Both the position numbers and the translations under genes were made by a program. Below are positions 61,509 to 64,000 of a stretch of DNA of 64,000 nucleotides, piece after piece. The notes below the pieces were generated by a model, which worked only from the letters and a program-made list of their open reading frames with translations, ran no database searches and had not been told where the DNA came from. The DNA lies in NCBI GenBank assembly GCA_038747545.1, contig JBCDJT010000008.1, forward strand, positions 1 through 64,000, in the 5' to 3' direction. The DNA is from JBCCMF01 sp038747545 (lineage in GTDB: Bacteria > Bacteroidota > Rhodothermia > Rhodothermales > JBCCMF01). Position 1 is the first letter of the stretch, and each line of letters begins with the position of its first letter.

Positions 61509-62858
61509 CTAGGCCTGTAGCGCATCGAGCTCAGCACGCTTCGAAAACTCAGCGTCAAAGTTGGCAGCAGCTAGGTGCTTAACGACATGTGCGAGTGGTG
61601 CCCGCTGATCAATCCAGGTCACACATACGTCGTGGCGATAGCGCAGCCCCATCATGTTGAAACCGACGACGGCTTGTGAGTCGGCTTCGTAGTCAATGCG
61701 TAGGGCTTGGTCTTGATCTGGATGCTCCCAGTAGAGCGATTCGATGCCATCGGGGCGGTTGGGGGCGATGGTACCGTACGTCTGGTACTCGAGGTTGAAG
61801 AACTTAGCCGAGTTGAAGAACACACTGCTCGTGTAGCGCGTGCGGGTGCCACAGATGGACGATGCCACGGTCTTGCCCTGCCTACGCCCGGTGTACCACA
61901 GTTGATCGATGCGTTTGTAGCCGATCCCGTCTTCGCGAAACTGCGCGCAGTCGCCCACCGCGTAAACATCAGGCACGTTGGTCTCCAGGTATGCGTTGAC
62001 CAGCACCCCGCGATCCGTTTCGATGGCACTGCCCGCCAGCGCACTCAGGTTGGGCACCACGCCAATGGTGATGCCCACGAATTGCGCCGGGAGCACCTCT
62101 CCGCTCTTCGTGACAATCTGCTCGGCCGTTCCATCACGGTCCCCTCTGATCTCGGCCAGCTCTTCGCCAAGGCGTAGATCAATGCCATGCTCACGGATCA
62201 CACGATTCACCATCGCCGACTCTTCAGCCGGGAGCACCTTGGACATGTACGTGGGCTCGCGCACGAGAAACGTGACGTGGATCCCTCGGCTGTGCAGCAT
62301 CTCGGCCATCTCCACCCCAATCAGGCCGCCGCCAACGACAGCCGCATGCGTAATGCCCTGGGTGGCGGCCTCCATCTGCTCCAAGTCGGGCATGCCGTAT
62401 AAGCCCTGCACGCCGTTCAACTCGGCACCGGGCCAGCCGAACCAGCGTGGTGTAGAGCCCGTGGCGATGAGCAACTTGTCGTATTGGATCGGGGCACTAT
62501 CCTTCAAGTGGACTTCTTTGCCTTCCACGTCAATACGCACCACCCAGTCGCGCACGAGATCGATGCGGTTCTTGGGCCAAAAGAAGTCCTCGTAGGGCTT
62601 GGTGTCTTGATAGCGCATGTGGCCCATGTAAATGTACATGAGGGCCGTCCGCGAGTAAAAGTGATCCGTCTCGCCCGAGATCACGGTGATACGTATCGTG
62701 CTGGACTGCTTGCGCACAAACCGCGCTGCAGTCACGCCTGCAATGCCATTGCCGATGATGACGAGGTGCTCGGCCCCGTCAGCACTGGATGGCTCTTGAT
62801 GGGCGTCTCCGTTGGCACGGCCATGAAGACGCGAGAGTATGTTTCGTAACTGGACCAT
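61509..62858 (-). CDS. NAD(P)/FAD-dependent oxidoreductase
   Basis: 449 residues from MVQLRNILSRLHG. FAD loop GNGIAG (36-41), NAD loop GGGLIG (176-181), YAVGDC FAD-binding motif near 330. The pattern is class I/III pyridine nucleotide-disulfide oxidoreductase-like, without an active-site Cys pair, as in rubredoxin/ferredoxin reductases. The C-terminal domain (after about 350) is extended and contains MMGLRYRHDVCVTWI. It precedes the polyferredoxin gene and likely reduces it with NAD(P)H. Divergent from nadK with 103 bases between starts, which may hold promoters for both. Confidence 0.9.
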   Translation of the reverse strand: MVQLRNILSRLHGRANGDAHQEPSSADGAEHLVIIGNGIAGVTAARFVRKQSSTIRITVISGETDHFYSRTALMYIYMGHMRYQDTKPYEDFFWPKNRIDLVRDWVVRIDVEGKEVHLKDSAPIQYDKLLIATGSTPRWFGWPGAELNGVQGLYGMPDLEQMEAATQGITHAAVVGGGLIGVEMAEMLHSRGIHVTFLVREPTYMSKVLPAEESAMVNRVIREHGIDLRLGEELAEIRGDRDGTAEQIVTKSGEVLPAQFVGITIGVVPNLSALAGSAIETDRGVLVNAYLETNVPDVYAVGDCAQFREDGIGYKRIDQLWYTGRRQGKTVASSICGTRTRYTSSVFFNSAKFFNLEYQTYGTIAPNRPDGIESLYWEHPDQDQALRIDYEADSQAVVGFNMMGLRYRHDVCVTWIDQRAPLAHVVKHLAAANFDAEFSKRAELDALQA

Positions 62859-62961
62859 CACTGTATATTTACATCGAACATGGTGGTAGATGCGCCTGGG
62901 TTTAGCAACGTTACAAGGTGTTTCCGTTGCGTCACACAGGTCCACGGCATAGCTTGCGGCC

Positions 62962-63852
62962 ATGACTTACGGCCTCACTGGCAATACGCAGAAAGAAAAG
63001 CTCTGGGCGCCTGCTGCTCGGCTAATCCGCTGGTTCCAAGCGCACGATCAACCGTTCTGCCTGAGCGACGCCGTAGCCGTTGGCCTCGCTGAACGCGGTC
63101 TGCTCGATGGTGCCATCTGTACCAAGCATACCACAGCTAACTTAGCACGTGACAGCGATCTTGTGCTGTCCTTCGGCGGGGACGGCACGCTACTGAATAC
63201 AGCCCACATGATTGGCCAACACGAGACGCCCATCCTGGGTATCAACGTGGGTCGCCTGGGTTTCCTGGCCGACATTGAGGTGGCCCAGATGATCGAGGCG
63301 ATGGACCATCTAGCCAGAGGGGACTTCCGTATTGAGGAGCGTCTGGTGCTGGAGGCCCATGTGCATAACGGCGAGCCTCTTCGCGCGACCTGGGCACTCA
63401 ACGAGGTCGTGATCCTGCGTAGCGGCTTCGGCAGCTTGATCCACATTGACGTCGCTGTGGACGGTGTGCGGCTGGCCACGTACCGCGCCGACGGGCTTAT
63501 CCTCTCTACTGCGACAGGCTCAACGGCATACAACATGTCCGCAGGCGGGCCCATCATAGCCCCGGGCACCGATGCCCTCTGCCTGACACCACTGGCCCCC
63601 CATACCTTGACGCTGCGGCCGTTCGTGGTATCGGCACAGTCCGAGCTTGAGATCCGCGTGTATAACAACCACGAGCCGTTTGCCTTCGCCGCCGACGGGA
63701 CCACGACGCCGTTTCATCAGGAAGAAGTGCGGTTTTCTATTCGCCGTGCGGGCCATCAGGTGCGCTTGGTCAAGCTACCTGAGCAGCACTATTTCGAAAC
63801 GCTCCGCAATAAGCTTTTCTGGGGCCTCCGCAAGCCTGACGACCTGATCTAG
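62962..63852 (+). CDS. nadK: NAD kinase
   Basis: 296 residues. Phosphorylates NAD to NADP. GGDGTLLN (72-79, catalytic Asp74) after LVLSF, LGINVGRLGFLAD, NEVVILRSGFGSLIHIDV and TGSTAYNMSAGGPI form the NadK motif set. Length typical. It is the head of its own plus-strand unit; a minus-strand terminator sits directly behind its stop. NADP supply suits the pentose-phosphate and aspartate-semialdehyde enzymes encoded in the window. Confidence 0.98.
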   Translation: MTYGLTGNTQKEKLWAPAARLIRWFQAHDQPFCLSDAVAVGLAERGLLDGAICTKHTTANLARDSDLVLSFGGDGTLLNTAHMIGQHETPILGINVGRLGFLADIEVAQMIEAMDHLARGDFRIEERLVLEAHVHNGEPLRATWALNEVVILRSGFGSLIHIDVAVDGVRLATYRADGLILSTATGSTAYNMSAGGPIIAPGTDALCLTPLAPHTLTLRPFVVSAQSELEIRVYNNHEPFAFAADGTTTPFHQEEVRFSIRRAGHQVRLVKLPEQHYFETLRNKLFWGLRKPDDLI

Positions 63853-63863
63853 ATGAGCGCCAA

Positions 63864-63899
63864 CAAAAAAGCCCCAAGCCTACAGAAGGGCCTGGAGCT
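63864..63899 (-). terminator. Intrinsic terminator, minus strand, for a gene beyond the right edge
   Basis: On the minus strand AGCTCCAGGCC pairs with GGCTTGGGGCT using two G-U pairs, followed by six T. The nadK side has no T tract. A short transcript or gene coming from the right edge must end here; the last 100 bases hold only a short, unconvincing minus-strand frame. Confidence 0.75.
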
Positions 63900-64000
63900 A
63901 TTGAGGTGGTTAGGGAGGAAAGTGAACCCTGCAATAACAGGCAACAGCACGCAACACAAAACAACGTTTTCACCACCATAATTCGACATGATGTGTTTTT

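Noticed and set aside
63770..63979. Minus-strand 69-residue frame with a hydrophobic start
   Set aside because: It continues through the minus-strand terminator and into nadK antisense, so it is unlikely to be translated.
1..64000. CRISPR array, prophage or insertion sequence
   Set aside because: No regularly spaced direct repeats, transposase, integrase or phage structural genes were seen.

Overview
The window is about 60% G+C, densely coded, and fits a Rhodothermota/Bacteroidota-type bacterium. The main evidence is a complete SprA (the outer-membrane translocon of the type IX secretion system, T9SS), a secreted sugar dehydrogenase ending in a T9SS sorting domain, a TonB receptor preceded by two DUF4249-type lipoproteins, a DUF3098 protein, and a SpoIIM/DUF4129 membrane cluster. 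No insertion sequence, prophage, CRISPR array or rRNA operon was seen. The content is mostly core metabolism and cell envelope, with one clear toxin-antitoxin pair and one possible second pair.

Layout. Positions 1-5286 (minus): a secreted GH13 glycosidase, then a SpoIIM-like protein, a multi-pass membrane protein and a DUF4129-like protein cut by the left edge. 5354-7724 (minus): egtD and egtB for ergothioneine. 7871-9310 (minus): T9SS-exported sugar dehydrogenase. 9462-10509 (plus): lgt and a small DUF4177 protein, followed by a compact palindromic/structured element (10538-10701). 10786-11664 (minus): sucD. 11828-14681: DUF1028 protein, esterase-like lipoprotein, 2-hydroxyacid dehydrogenase. 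15062-15136: tRNA-Gly(GCC) with a near-ideal sigma-70 promoter. 15230-20645 (minus): a SAM-I riboswitch with terminator, then metY, metX, an ACT-less aspartokinase, asd and a GNAT gene.

20852-28761 (plus): folD, an MscS channel, and an oxidative pentose-phosphate operon (gnd, zwf, two small HEPN-context genes, pgl) ending in a class V PLP enzyme. 28972-30298: rhomboid protease and a secreted HEAT-like protein. 30654-35291 (plus): tandemly duplicated lipoproteins and a TonB receptor. 35292-38554: DUF3098 protein, PBP4, mreD, DUF423 and a small acidic protein. 38633-47535 (minus): sprA then lipB. 47801-52340 (plus): NTF2-like lipoprotein, SDR enzyme, secreted tricorn-like protease. 52358-53476 (minus): a short Rho. 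53726-57551 (plus): alpha/beta hydrolase, membrane-anchored MurF-like ligase, DUF433/DUF5615 toxin-antitoxin pair, glutamine amidotransferase. 57680-60061 (plus): large GAF protein. 60070-62858 (minus): a flavoprotein reductase and a polyferredoxin-type membrane protein. 62962-63852 (plus): nadK.

How the genes fit together. The methionine operon supplies aspartate-to-homoserine-ester-to-homocysteine steps (only homoserine dehydrogenase is missing) under SAM feedback. The pentose-phosphate operon carries all three oxidative steps. SprA and its likely cargo (the sugar dehydrogenase) sit in the same window. Lgt supports the several lipoproteins seen. Five of six convergent gene pairs are separated by 17 bases or fewer with no room for intrinsic terminators, while the window also encodes Rho.
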